DNA from: Candidatus Dechloromonas phosphoritropha
Lineage (GTDB): Bacteria; Pseudomonadota; Gammaproteobacteria; Burkholderiales; Rhodocyclaceae
Direction: 5' to 3'
Assembly (NCBI GenBank): GCA_016722705.1
Contig: JADKGN010000004.1
Span: 1,860,001-1,924,000 of the forward strand
DNA: 64,000 nucleotides
Shown here: one piece after another, positions 1 to 7,397 of the stretch
How the letters are laid out: each line of letters opens with the position of its first letter
Position numbering within the stretch: position 1 is the stretch's first letter
Position numbers and translations under genes: made by a program
The notes under the pieces: generated by a model
Database searches by the model: none
What the model was told of the DNA's origin: nothing
The model's input: the letters and a program-made list of their open reading frames with translations, nothing else

Positions 1-35
1 ATGATTCGCATGGTCATTTCCTTTCAGATGCCCGG

Positions 36-701
36 TCAGCGTTCGCCGCCCGGTTGTTGATTGGTGTCAGTCACGTTCGGCAGATAGCCCGTGCATCGTT
101 GCAAAGTAGCAGTCGCAGGCCGATAGCCCAGATTGGCCGATACCAGCCCGCCGGGCTTGGCAATCGCGCAGGCTCCCCCCCGTAGATTCAGGCATTGCGA
201 ACAAGTGTGCCGGTCATCGGAGAATGGATCAGGCTTCGGCAGTTCCGCCGCTGCCCGCCCGGTGAAGTCGTCCCGCGCATCCAAGTCCCGCTGGCATTGC
301 TCGATCACTTCCGCAATGGTCGCCGGGTCGGTTTCCTCGATCAGTGCCAGCCAGGCGCGGATTGCCGTTACCTCGCTGGCGGTCATGGGTGCCGATGGTT
401 GCCGCATGGTCGGGGTAAAGGGTTCCGCTGCAACTGCGTCAGGGTAATAGGCCAGCGCCGCCGCATGATCCACTGCAGGCGCGAACGTAACCGGCAAATC
501 GTCACTGTCGGCGAAGTGAAACAACCAGGCGTTGAACAGCGCCCAATCTTCCGCACTGATATTTTGTGAGGTATCAGGGGTATCAAGGGTGCAAGCCTTA
601 TCCTGCAAGGGTTTCGCTGATATCTCTAGCGGGTTGCATGGGGTATCAGGGGTATCAGCCGCCCGGCCTTCCAGTTTCAACAGCAGGTCATCAAGCGCCA
701 T
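36..701 (-). CDS. Hypothetical island protein with C-terminal cysteine cluster
   Basis: This 221-residue soluble protein has no function I recognise. The N-terminal third holds two DTPDT segments. The C-terminal 60 residues hold four cysteines (CSQC, then GGACA, then QRCTG), a spacing that could bind zinc. Its start overlaps the 3' end of the upstream primase-helicase gene by 11 bases, so the two are probably co-translated, and it may be an accessory replication or DNA-binding factor of the island. That role is inferred from position only. Similar cysteine-tailed proteins often follow DUF927 genes in proteobacterial islands, from memory. Confidence 0.6.
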   Translation of the reverse strand: MALDDLLLKLEGRAADTPDTPCNPLEISAKPLQDKACTLDTPDTSQNISAEDWALFNAWLFHFADSDDLPVTFAPAVDHAAALAYYPDAVAAEPFTPTMRQPSAPMTASEVTAIRAWLALIEETDPATIAEVIEQCQRDLDARDDFTGRAAAELPKPDPFSDDRHTCSQCLNLRGGACAIAKPGGLVSANLGYRPATATLQRCTGYLPNVTDTNQQPGGER

Positions 702-2512
702 GATCGCCCCCGAGCTTTTCAGCCTGAACGGGGTACAGCTTCATTCCGTGTCCGAAAATCCGGTAGAACTTCGCCCGCTTGCCATCAGCGCCAGGCACAG
801 GCAATGCCCCGGCTTCCTGTAGAACATCCAGCGCCCGGTTGAAGTCAAAGCCCTTCAATGCTTCGCGCATCCCTTCCGCCGTAAAGAGATATTCCCGGCA
901 ATCGTTACTTTCCTTCCACCATCCTGACCGGTCGCGTATCGGTGCCTCGCTGGTTGCGTCAGCGTCGGAGAATCGCCCGCTGCCGTGCCGCTCGATGAAG
1001 CCCGAAACCCTTTCGAGAATTTGCCGCCGTTCGTCGTTGCCCTTGCCGCGCATCGCACGCCATACCCTGAAACCTTCCGCCGCCGCTTTGATCGCTTCGC
1101 CTTCCGGCCAGCCGGCAATGCCGTACTCGGTCGCTACTTCGCCAGCCAGCGCCAACAGTGCGAACCGGCCCGCTGCGCGTTTGTCCTGCCCTTCGCCACC
1201 TTCACCTGATAGCGTCGGCAAAGCCTTGATCCTTTCCAGCAAGGCGCAAAAGTCCCGATTGTCTCGGGTCAGCTTTTCAAGGAAGGCCCGCCCGGCGTAT
1301 CCGTAATGAGTCACCGATGCCCGCTTGATCGCATCCGAAAAGGCCGTGCCGCTCGGCAAGTCGTGCAGGTTGTCCCATGCACCAAACGTCCGCGCCGCCG
1401 CTATATCCAGCAGCCGCACCGCTTGCCCGGCCTTGGCCCGGTGCCCGCCTTCGAGCATCGTGGTGGCAATGCTGCGTTCGCCACTCGACAGGATGAAACA
1501 GCGCCAACGCGAAACCGCCCGTGCATTGCCGGATCGCCCGGCCCGCTGCTTGCCGCGCCCGTTGCCCAGGCTATAAACGATAGCGCCCACCTCTCGCGGA
1601 TCGCATTCGCTGATTTCATCCAGGGCCAGCAGGCAATCATTGAACAGTGACGCCGCGCCTTCCATGCCGTTCGCCGTGGCTCGCCAACTGCGCCGATAAT
1701 TCGGCCCGCCCCAGACAGAGCAACCAGCCTCTAACAAGGTCGTTTTGCCGGTGGACGAGTCGCCCACGAAATGCACGCCACCGCCTTCAGCGTTGCATCG
1801 CGCCAGCATCGGCCCGGCAAAGGATGCCGACAGCGCCAACAGCAAAAGCGGGTTGCCCACAGCTAGCGCCGCTATATCGGACTTCCACCCTGCCAGCGTG
1901 CCGCCCGTCGTATGTTCGTCGTGCCCACGTTCGCCGCTCTGGAAAATCACGCCTGAAGCCTTCGGCCCGATCACCGCATCCGGCAGAACAAACGAACCGT
2001 CGCACCAGCCGACTTGCAGGGCGCAGCGCATCCGACGTTTTGGCGGCTTGGCTTGCAGGTAGGATGCCAACAGGTTCCGCGCCTTGGGTGAGGGGTCGAT
2101 TTCCACGCCCATGCTCAACAGTTCGCCGCGCATGTCGTCGCCTGCCCCTCTGAGCAAATCCATAGGCATAGCCCATTCGCGCCAGCGGCCCAAGGTGTTT
2201 TTGAAACGTAGCAGCCGCCCGAAATTGTTGTCGCTGCCGTCAAAGGTCACTGCTTCAACACGCACCGGAGAGCAAACCCAGAATTGAACGGGGTTGCCGT
2301 CCTTGTCGGTGCTGAAAAACCAAACCCCGGCCCGATACTTCGCCCCGCCGTGTTCCAGCCAGTCATCAAAGACACGATAGGCCGGGCGCTCGATCTCGGC
2401 AGGAATGGGGTTTTCCGTTGCGCCTGATACCTCTGATACCTCCCCGCTTTCTTGTGGGGTATCAGCAGGAAGCCCGTCGTTACTGGCTTGCACCCCTGAT
2501 ACCTGTGATACC
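570..2512. repeat. Dispersed paired TGATACC heptamers (9-bp period)
   Basis: The heptamer GGTATCA/TGATACC occurs in closely spaced pairs: 570-585 and 642-657 (the same 16-mer GGTATCAGGGGTATCA), 2425-2440 (TGATACCTCTGATACC) and 2497-2512 (TGATACCTGTGATACC). Single copies lie at 2458-2464 and 2719-2725. Within each pair the copies start 9 bases apart. The pairs in the two genes are in opposite orientation, so they encode DTPDT in the 221-residue protein but VSEVSG-like peptides in the DUF927 protein. Conservation at DNA rather than peptide level suggests protein-binding sites or a spreading mini-repeat. Confidence 0.7.
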
Positions 2513-3447
2513 TCTGTTTCTTTCAATTCCTCGTTATTGGCTTCAACCAGCCCGGTAATTGCCTGCCGTACCGGATCCTGCCCGCACAGTGCCGCCATGT
2601 CGTTGAAGTCAGTCGCCCCCGCTGGCCGATCCATGCCAAAGTCAGGCAGTGTCAGCAAGCCGCCCACGGATCGCGCCGCTTCGGTTGCTGCGGTTAATCC
2701 GGGGTTGCCTTCGGTCTTGGTATCATCATCGGCGCACAGGATCAAAGGCAGGTCAGGAAACTTGTCGCGCATGGCCTTGGCAACTGCGCCCACGTTCCCG
2801 GCATTGAACGCCACAGCGACGGGGTAGCCCGTCGTCTCGTGAATCGTTGCGCCGGTTGCGAAGCCCTCGGCAATGCACAACGCCGCTGCGCCCTTGGGGT
2901 TGCCAATACTGAAGTAACAGCCCTTGACTCGTCCGCCAGTGAGAAAGCGCTTTTCACCATCTGGCCCGATGAATTGCAGCGAATGAATATCGCCATCGGC
3001 CCGCATAGGGATCAGCAGCGCATCGTTGTATAGCTTCGCCCCGTTGGCCTTGATGCCTTTACGGGTCAGATAGGGGTGATCGCCGGGGGCGGGTTCGCCC
3101 GTCTGCCAGATCGCTGCTGCTTTGGTCTTGGCTTCCGACTTGCGCCGGGCTTCCTCGGCTTCACGTTCGCGCCGCATGGCTTCCACCTTGGCCCGGTGTG
3201 CCGTTTCTTCGGCATGGGTCAGGGTGCGCCCTATGTCGGCCCGCCAGGTCTGCATGATGCCGGTGCGCCAATCGCCAAAGCTCCCGGCTGGAATGCCCTC
3301 GTCGTGCAGCAAATACCAGCCCGCGTCGTCGGCTTTCTTGCCGTTGCTGGAAAAGCGGCGCAACTTGCCATCAGGTTCAATATCAGACGGTGGAACAAGT
3401 CCCGCCGATTGGATTGCATCACGGAACTGCCCGATAGCGTTAAGCAT
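691..3447 (-). CDS. TOPRIM and DUF927 domain primase-helicase
   Basis: This 918-residue protein is of the type used by islands and satellite phages for their own replication. Residues 1-130 resemble the primase-associated N-terminus with a charged coiled stretch rich in Glu/Arg near 75-110. A TOPRIM-like domain follows around 190-290, with CIAEGFATG and the acidic run LCADDD. DUF927, a superfamily 3-like ATPase, fills about 355-900. Walker A is GDSSTGKTT near residue 562 and the acidic Walker B is LLALDEIS near 607. Length and order fit an intact protein. It overlaps the genes on both sides by about 10 bases, implying one operon. Primase activity is inferred from the family. Confidence 0.88.
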   Translation of the reverse strand: MLNAIGQFRDAIQSAGLVPPSDIEPDGKLRRFSSNGKKADDAGWYLLHDEGIPAGSFGDWRTGIMQTWRADIGRTLTHAEETAHRAKVEAMRREREAEEARRKSEAKTKAAAIWQTGEPAPGDHPYLTRKGIKANGAKLYNDALLIPMRADGDIHSLQFIGPDGEKRFLTGGRVKGCYFSIGNPKGAAALCIAEGFATGATIHETTGYPVAVAFNAGNVGAVAKAMRDKFPDLPLILCADDDTKTEGNPGLTAATEAARSVGGLLTLPDFGMDRPAGATDFNDMAALCGQDPVRQAITGLVEANNEELKETEVSQVSGVQASNDGLPADTPQESGEVSEVSGATENPIPAEIERPAYRVFDDWLEHGGAKYRAGVWFFSTDKDGNPVQFWVCSPVRVEAVTFDGSDNNFGRLLRFKNTLGRWREWAMPMDLLRGAGDDMRGELLSMGVEIDPSPKARNLLASYLQAKPPKRRMRCALQVGWCDGSFVLPDAVIGPKASGVIFQSGERGHDEHTTGGTLAGWKSDIAALAVGNPLLLLALSASFAGPMLARCNAEGGGVHFVGDSSTGKTTLLEAGCSVWGGPNYRRSWRATANGMEGAASLFNDCLLALDEISECDPREVGAIVYSLGNGRGKQRAGRSGNARAVSRWRCFILSSGERSIATTMLEGGHRAKAGQAVRLLDIAAARTFGAWDNLHDLPSGTAFSDAIKRASVTHYGYAGRAFLEKLTRDNRDFCALLERIKALPTLSGEGGEGQDKRAAGRFALLALAGEVATEYGIAGWPEGEAIKAAAEGFRVWRAMRGKGNDERRQILERVSGFIERHGSGRFSDADATSEAPIRDRSGWWKESNDCREYLFTAEGMREALKGFDFNRALDVLQEAGALPVPGADGKRAKFYRIFGHGMKLYPVQAEKLGGDHGA

Positions 3448-3688
3448 GGATCACCCCCAGAATCAGCAGGGCAGCTATCGCCAGCAAAACAATATCCGCC
3501 GCCATCGTCGGATCAATCCGGCCTCGACTATTGCGCTTCCATGTGCGTTTTTGCTGACGATCACGCGAAGGTTTTGCCAGATTTAACCAGCCTGTCAGCG
3601 GGTCGGTTTTGGTATGATTGCGGCTATCGAATGTAGTTTTTGAGGCCGTGCCGGTGCCTGCCGTGTGCGGCTTTTTCTTGTCGGTCAT
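3440..3688 (-). CDS. Small single-pass membrane protein of the island
   Basis: This 82-residue protein has a basic, hydrophilic N-terminus (MTDKKKPHTAG) and a hydrophobic C-terminal segment of about 18 residues (around 62-80, ADIVLLAIAALLILGV) predicted to be one membrane helix. Its 3' end overlaps the start of the primase-helicase gene by 8 bases, which supports it being translated in the same operon. No family is recognised. A tail-anchored small protein in this position could be a membrane tether or an immunity-type factor, but nothing in the sequence decides it. Confidence 0.55.
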   Translation of the reverse strand: MTDKKKPHTAGTGTASKTTFDSRNHTKTDPLTGWLNLAKPSRDRQQKRTWKRNSRGRIDPTMAADIVLLAIAALLILGVIHA

Positions 3689-3697
3689 GGTCGCCCC

Positions 3698-3961
3698 CTA
3701 TGCCGATGCCAGGGTGTCAGGCGCTCCGACCACCTCGCCATTCAACACGCGGGCAGCCTCGGCAGCGTCCCAGAGTAGGCGGCGGTTTGGCAACTTTATC
3801 GGGCGCAGGCCCATCCAATGCCCATTGCGGCAAACGGCGGCCCTGATTGATTGAGGGACAACCTTACCGAATGCGGCTAATTCTTCGGTAGATAGTTTTG
3901 GGGTGTTGATATTGCTTGGCATCGTCTTAAACTCATTGGCTGTGATTGACGTGCGAAGCAT
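3698..3961 (-). CDS. Small HTH/excisionase-like DNA-binding protein
   Basis: This 87-residue protein reads like an AlpA/excisionase-type winged-helix protein: LSTEELAAFGKVVPQSIRAAV, then RNGHWMGLRPIKLPNRRLLWDAAEAARVL, where the GLRPIKLPNRRLLW stretch resembles a wing and recognition region. Such proteins regulate the integrase or the replication genes of islands. A second start at 3922 (MPSNINTP) is equally possible, since neither has a clear ribosome binding site. It lies just upstream of the primase operon and next to the CCCGATTT repeats at 3980-4085, which could be its targets. The assignment is by pattern and position. Confidence 0.6.
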   Translation of the reverse strand: MLRTSITANEFKTMPSNINTPKLSTEELAAFGKVVPQSIRAAVCRNGHWMGLRPIKLPNRRLLWDAAEAARVLNGEVVGAPDTLASA

Positions 3962-3979
3962 GAATTCGGGGTGATTTTT

Positions 3980-4085
3980 CCCGATTTAAATCCCGATTTA
4001 CTTCTATGGCTAGTACGGGTTTCCGGCTGTTTTCCCCAATTTAACGGGGGTCAAATTTCCCCGATTTCCCCGATTTCCCCGATTT
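3980..4085. repeat. Five CCCGATTT direct repeats, iteron-like
   Basis: CCCGATTT occurs at 3980-3987, 3992-3999, 4060-4067, 4069-4076 and 4078-4085, with a degenerate CCCCAATTT at 4034. The last three are a perfect 9-bp tandem (CCCGATTTC) that is read as Gly-Glu-Ile repeats at the C-terminus of the 238-residue protein. The first two lie in the 89-bp non-coding gap. All have the same orientation. This resembles iterons of a replication origin or operators for the HTH protein next door, but could also be simple slippage. Confidence 0.6.
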
Positions 4086-4767
4086 CGGAAAGCATCTCAG
4101 GTTCCCATTTTTTCCAGTTTTCAACTTTGACGAACCGGGATTTCACTTGACCGACATTCAATGTGTCGGTTGAAACCAAAAGCCGTGCAAAGATTATTGG
4201 ACTCCATCGGGCTTCTTTCCCCACACCCCTTCCCCCGATCTCCTTTAACGCTTCCTTGAATTTGGCAGCCTCTTTGTTGGGGCGGCTTAAATAGTCGCTC
4301 CAGTTCTTACCTGTCAATTGAAACCCGTCGACTATTTCTCGCTTGGTACAGAGCGGCCAATTTTCCTGATATTTGTCGGCTTGGATGGCAGCTTTCTCAG
4401 TCGGCTCCGCAGCCTCCGGTGCAGGTTTCTCGACTGCCGCCCGAAAATCGTCCGGCAAGTCAAAGTCGCCCAGCAGGTCGCCATCGACAAACTGGAGAAG
4501 TTGAGCGGGCGTGCAGGGGAATATCAGCGGCGGACGATCGGCCCGTTCAAGAAGGAGTCGGCGCTCTTCAGTGGTTAGCAATCGTAAATCGTCGTCGCTG
4601 TATTGTTCCGGATGGACGCCTGACTGGCCGACAATATATGACCCGCCTTTGCAGATTCCTATCCCCGTCAATTCTTCCCAGTGGCGAAACATCAGCGTAT
4701 CCATTGCCGCTAATTCAATGCAACGCTCACCTTCCGGGTGGCCTTCGGTCTTCTGCTCGTATTCCAT
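4051..4767 (-). CDS. Hypothetical island protein with GEI tandem tail
   Basis: This 238-residue soluble, acidic protein has no family I recognise. The middle holds an Ala/Pro/Glu-rich linker (around 112-130, EKPAPEAAEPTEKAAIQ). The second half contains a KREIVDGFQLTGKNWSDYLSRP-type segment that could be a small helical DNA-interaction domain, then a conserved-looking GGRGVGKEARWSPIIFARLL stretch. It ends in four Gly-Glu-Ile units encoded by a 9-bp tandem repeat. It stands between the toxin-antitoxin pair and the HTH gene, on the same strand. A role in replication or regulation of the island is a guess from context. Confidence 0.55.
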   Translation of the reverse strand: MEYEQKTEGHPEGERCIELAAMDTLMFRHWEELTGIGICKGGSYIVGQSGVHPEQYSDDDLRLLTTEERRLLLERADRPPLIFPCTPAQLLQFVDGDLLGDFDLPDDFRAAVEKPAPEAAEPTEKAAIQADKYQENWPLCTKREIVDGFQLTGKNWSDYLSRPNKEAAKFKEALKEIGGRGVGKEARWSPIIFARLLVSTDTLNVGQVKSRFVKVENWKKWEPEMLSEIGEIGEIGEI

Positions 4768-4912
4768 TTCGCGCCTCGAACATTATTTCAATGCGCGTAT
4801 TTTGGCTGACCCGCCAGCATTTATTTCAACGTGAATGAATTCGATGCAACGCGAGTGGCAGCGCCACATCGCCCCCCGCTGCCGCGTAACAATTCAGGCG
4901 GCTATCGCTCAC

Positions 4913-5221
4913 CTACTGCATCTGAATGACCAGCCGCTTACCGCAAGCGCTGGCGTATTTGCGAAGTGTGGAGAGAGATGGGGCATGTTTACGGTTGCCC
5001 AAGCTGGACTCAATGCGTGCCAGTACGGGCTGAGAAACACCCATGATTGAGGCGACTTCCGCTTGAGTCAGGCCCGCTTCCTTTCTGGCTTTGAGCAGTA
5101 CGGCAAGGGCGGCGAATTCATCATCCAGTGCATCGTAGGCATCACGAAACGCAGGGCTATCCTCTCGCTTCTTGGCGGCATGGGCCTTGGGGTCAAAAGC
5201 TACCGGGGTGAACTTATCCAT
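4913..5221 (-). CDS. XRE-family antitoxin (HigA-like)
   Basis: This 102-residue protein has an N-terminal toxin-binding extension and a Cro/CI helix-turn-helix at about 50-90: AGLTQAEVASIMGVSQPVLARIES, followed by SLSTLRKYASACG. It pairs with the RelE-like toxin encoded just upstream, with which it overlaps by 8 bases. A strong ribosome binding site (GGAGG, about 5 bases before the ATG at 5221) lies inside the toxin gene. In the family the antitoxin neutralises the toxin and represses the operon through a palindromic operator; a candidate lies at 5548-5563. Toxin-first order is that of higBA. Confidence 0.85.
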   Translation of the reverse strand: MDKFTPVAFDPKAHAAKKREDSPAFRDAYDALDDEFAALAVLLKARKEAGLTQAEVASIMGVSQPVLARIESSLGNRKHAPSLSTLRKYASACGKRLVIQMQ

Positions 5222-5540
5222 TCTGTACCTCCTTCAATCGCTGGCGGGCGGTCTTCAATTCCTTGGCTGGTGTCTGCTCTGTCTTCTTGATGAAGCCGTG
5301 CAGGATAACGACACGACGGCCCACCAAGGTGCAGAAGAAAGCACGGCCAATTCCTTCTCTACCCTTGGCGCGAACCTCGAACAGGCCGTCTCCAAATGGC
5401 CGGGTGTAGGGCATGCCCAAGTTGGGGCCATACTCCGCCATCCGTTCTGCAATCCGGGTGAAACTGGCTTGGATGCCATCCGGCCAAGCAAGAATTTCTA
5501 CTTGAACAGATTCGCTGTAAAACTCAAGGGTGTATTCCAT
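5214..5540 (-). CDS. RelE/ParE-superfamily toxin (HigB / Gp49-like)
   Basis: This 108-residue protein matches the phage-derived Gp49-like/HigB branch of the RelE fold: an N-terminal strand, the PLGMPYTRPFGDGLFEVR-like region (seen here as NLGMPYTRPFGDGLFEVRAK), then GIGRAFFCTLVGRRVVILHGFIKKTEQTP with the conserved HGFxKK motif and the C-terminal AKELKTARQRL helix. In this family the proteins cleave mRNA at the ribosome. All conserved blocks are present, so it looks functional. It is first in an operon with the XRE antitoxin and adjoins the integrase gene, the usual placing of an addiction module that stabilises an island. Confidence 0.85.
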   Translation of the reverse strand: MEYTLEFYSESVQVEILAWPDGIQASFTRIAERMAEYGPNLGMPYTRPFGDGLFEVRAKGREGIGRAFFCTLVGRRVVILHGFIKKTEQTPAKELKTARQRLKEVQNG

Positions 5541-5547
5541 AGTGAAT

Positions 5548-5563
5548 ATAGCTCACGTGCTAT
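5548..5563. promoter_or_regulatory. Palindromic operator candidate of the toxin-antitoxin operon
   Basis: The 16-mer ATAGCTCACGTGCTAT lies 8 bases before the toxin start codon. Its outer arms ATAGC/GCTAT are a perfect inverted repeat around a CACGTG core, as expected for an XRE antitoxin dimer site overlapping the promoter. Confidence 0.5.
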
Positions 5564-5573
5564 TAAATTGCAA

Positions 5574-7019
5574 TCAGGCAACCACCTTCAATCCCGGCTT
5601 GGCTTCTTCGCTCGGCTGTTCAATGCCTGCCTGCTCAAGAATCCACGTTTCAATTCTGGTGTGCCACATGCGAAGCAAATCAAGCGGACGCTCGCGGTAA
5701 TGCTTTTCAGCCGTTGCGCTTGGCTTGTGTCCCATGATTTGAGCCACCACGCCTACCGGCACCTCGCACCATTCGGAAAGACTGCCAAAAGAGCGGCGCA
5801 GGCCGTGCAGGGAGAGTGCAGGCAGGCCAGCGGCGGCGATTGCCTTGCGGTGGGCAATGCTCGGCTCTTCAAGGCGCCCCGTTGCAGATGTTGGGCTACT
5901 GAATACCCAAGGCGAAGGCTCCCACTCCCTACCATGCCCCTTCAATGTTTTGAGGCGGCGAACGGTGGGGGCGGTTTCGTTTCGTCGATAAAGGTCACGT
6001 AACAGACTGGAAAGGTATGGTGTTAATGGGATGGTGCGCTCACCTTCCACCTTGTCGCGTATGGTTAGGCTGTTCCACTGAAAATCCACATCCTGCCAGC
6101 GCAGAGCGGTCAGTTCATTACGACGCGCTCCAGTGATTAGCAGTCCTTGCAGATAGGCAGCAATGGTCGGGTTCGGAATGAGTTGCACAGCCTCAAACCA
6201 GAGGCGAAGCTGCTCACGTTGCAAACTGTCTTTTTTGGCTGTCCCTGATTTAACGCGCTCCTTGCTTACTGATTTGGCGCAGGCCAGCGGGTCGGCAATG
6301 CCTCGATAATCCGTTTCGCTTTCCCTTGGCTTGGTTTCGCACCAATTGACGAAGGCCCGAAGCAACCGAAATGCTAAGGCGGCTTGTGTCCCTCGTTTCG
6401 GGGTTTCAACTTCCAACCATGAAATCACGCGCTCAGAAGTAAGGCCCGAGAGTGGCAGCGGTGACAGAGAGGCAAGCACGCCAGCGGTCAGGGTGCGGGC
6501 TGTCTCGCCTTCGCCCTTGGTGCGCTCGGGATTCATTAGCTTGTAATGGTCGAATAGGTGGCGTTCGCTCCACTTGGCGCGGCGGGCTTCAATGTAGGCG
6601 CTCCACACCTCGCCAACAGTGATTTGATTGCGGTGGACTGCCTGTTCAGCTTCCAGCACGGCGGCGGCTTTCTCGTCCCGTTCGGCCTGTACGGCCTTCA
6701 CTTCATCGGCTGCCACTTGGCGCGGGTCTTTGCCTTGGTCGATTAGCGTTTTAAGGCGGTTAGCCTCTTCCCGTGCGCCTCGCTGAATTTCCTTGCCATC
6801 TTTCCACACAGACCTGAGCATCCAGGCGCGAACGTCACCCAGAGTAATGCGGATAGTTTGCCGGTTTAGCTTGCTCTCGAAAATGAACGACTTCGCCCCA
6901 GTTGCTGTAACCCGCACGGCCAGCCCCGGCGCTTCTGTATCCCAGAGGAATGACTGCCGTTTTTCTGCCGGACAGGTGAGGTCTGCTATTCGTACTAGGG
7001 TGAGTCTTACGCGTTCCAT
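5574..7019 (-). CDS. Tyrosine recombinase integrase (P4-like)
   Basis: This site-specific integrase drives integration and excision of the island. From the start at 7019 it is 481 residues. The N-terminus is the arm-binding domain of P4-type integrases (LAVRVTATGAKSFIFE), followed by a SAM-like core-binding domain and a C-terminal catalytic domain. Visible catalytic parts are LLITGARRNELTALRW (Arg), SLHGLRRSFGS (His-x-x-Arg) and IMGHKPSATAEKHY (His, Tyr). I chose the ATG at 7019 because AAAGAGG lies 8 bases before it; an upstream ATG at 7052 has no such site. Its start faces the tRNA-Phe fragment at 7184. It appears complete and probably active. Confidence 0.93.
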   Translation of the reverse strand: MERVRLTLVRIADLTCPAEKRQSFLWDTEAPGLAVRVTATGAKSFIFESKLNRQTIRITLGDVRAWMLRSVWKDGKEIQRGAREEANRLKTLIDQGKDPRQVAADEVKAVQAERDEKAAAVLEAEQAVHRNQITVGEVWSAYIEARRAKWSERHLFDHYKLMNPERTKGEGETARTLTAGVLASLSPLPLSGLTSERVISWLEVETPKRGTQAALAFRLLRAFVNWCETKPRESETDYRGIADPLACAKSVSKERVKSGTAKKDSLQREQLRLWFEAVQLIPNPTIAAYLQGLLITGARRNELTALRWQDVDFQWNSLTIRDKVEGERTIPLTPYLSSLLRDLYRRNETAPTVRRLKTLKGHGREWEPSPWVFSSPTSATGRLEEPSIAHRKAIAAAGLPALSLHGLRRSFGSLSEWCEVPVGVVAQIMGHKPSATAEKHYRERPLDLLRMWHTRIETWILEQAGIEQPSEEAKPGLKVVA

Positions 7020-7183
7020 AATCCGGCCTCTTTTTGGCTGTGTAGCCACCATGTAGCCAAATTATAGGATGTCAATCAACATTTTTCAACGTGCGGATTA
7101 TTGGCTATACATTTAATGCATTGATTAATTGCAATTATTAATTTTCCGAAAATGGCGCTCAACGTCAATAAATAGCATAAATC

Positions 7184-7233
7184 AGGGATTGAAAATCCGC
7201 GTGTCCGTGGTTCGATTCCGCGATTGGCCACCA
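7184..7233 (+). other. Attachment site: 3' half of tRNA-Phe (attR)
   Basis: From CAGGGATTGAAAATCC (anticodon arm with GAA) through GTTCGATTCC (T loop) to GGCCACCA this is the 3' half of a tRNA-Phe. The 5' half is absent upstream, where only AT-rich island sequence stands. It is therefore the duplicated target left at one end of the island, not a functional tRNA. Confidence 0.85.
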
Positions 7234-7248
7234 AAAAATCAAGCACTT

Positions 7249-7276
7249 AGCCCCAGTCATAAGCCGGGGCTTTTTG
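7249..7276 (+). terminator. Rho-independent terminator of the original tRNA-Phe gene
   Basis: AGCCCC, a short spacer, then CCGGGGCT followed by a T run forms a hairpin 16 bases after the CCA end of the tRNA fragment. It has become separated from its intact gene by the island. Confidence 0.75.
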
Positions 7277-7397
7277 CTTTCTGAAATCCACGTAAGCACT
7301 TTGTAAGCGGATTTCATCAATGGCCCCAAAGAAAAGCGGCCTCGGGGGTTTGCCCCCCTATGCGTTTCGGGCGTTTTGGTCTTAAAATTGCATTTAG

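Larger units (their letters stand above)
1..7233. mobile_element. Right part of an integrated genomic island at tRNA-Phe
   Basis: Every gene from 36 to 7019 lies on the minus strand and is accessory: a TOPRIM/DUF927 replication protein, a small HTH protein, a toxin-antitoxin pair and a tyrosine recombinase as the outermost gene. About 165 bases beyond the integrase start lies a lone 3' half of tRNA-Phe, the usual signature of integration into a tRNA 3' end. The other end, which should carry the intact tRNA-Phe, is outside the window. There are no conjugation or capsid genes in the visible part, so whether this is an ICE, a satellite or a remnant cannot be told. Confidence 0.8.

Noticed and set aside
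7321..7397. GGGGGTTTGCCCCCC as an IS end or terminator
   Set aside because: It lies outside the TTAG target duplication that marks the IS left end and has no T run.
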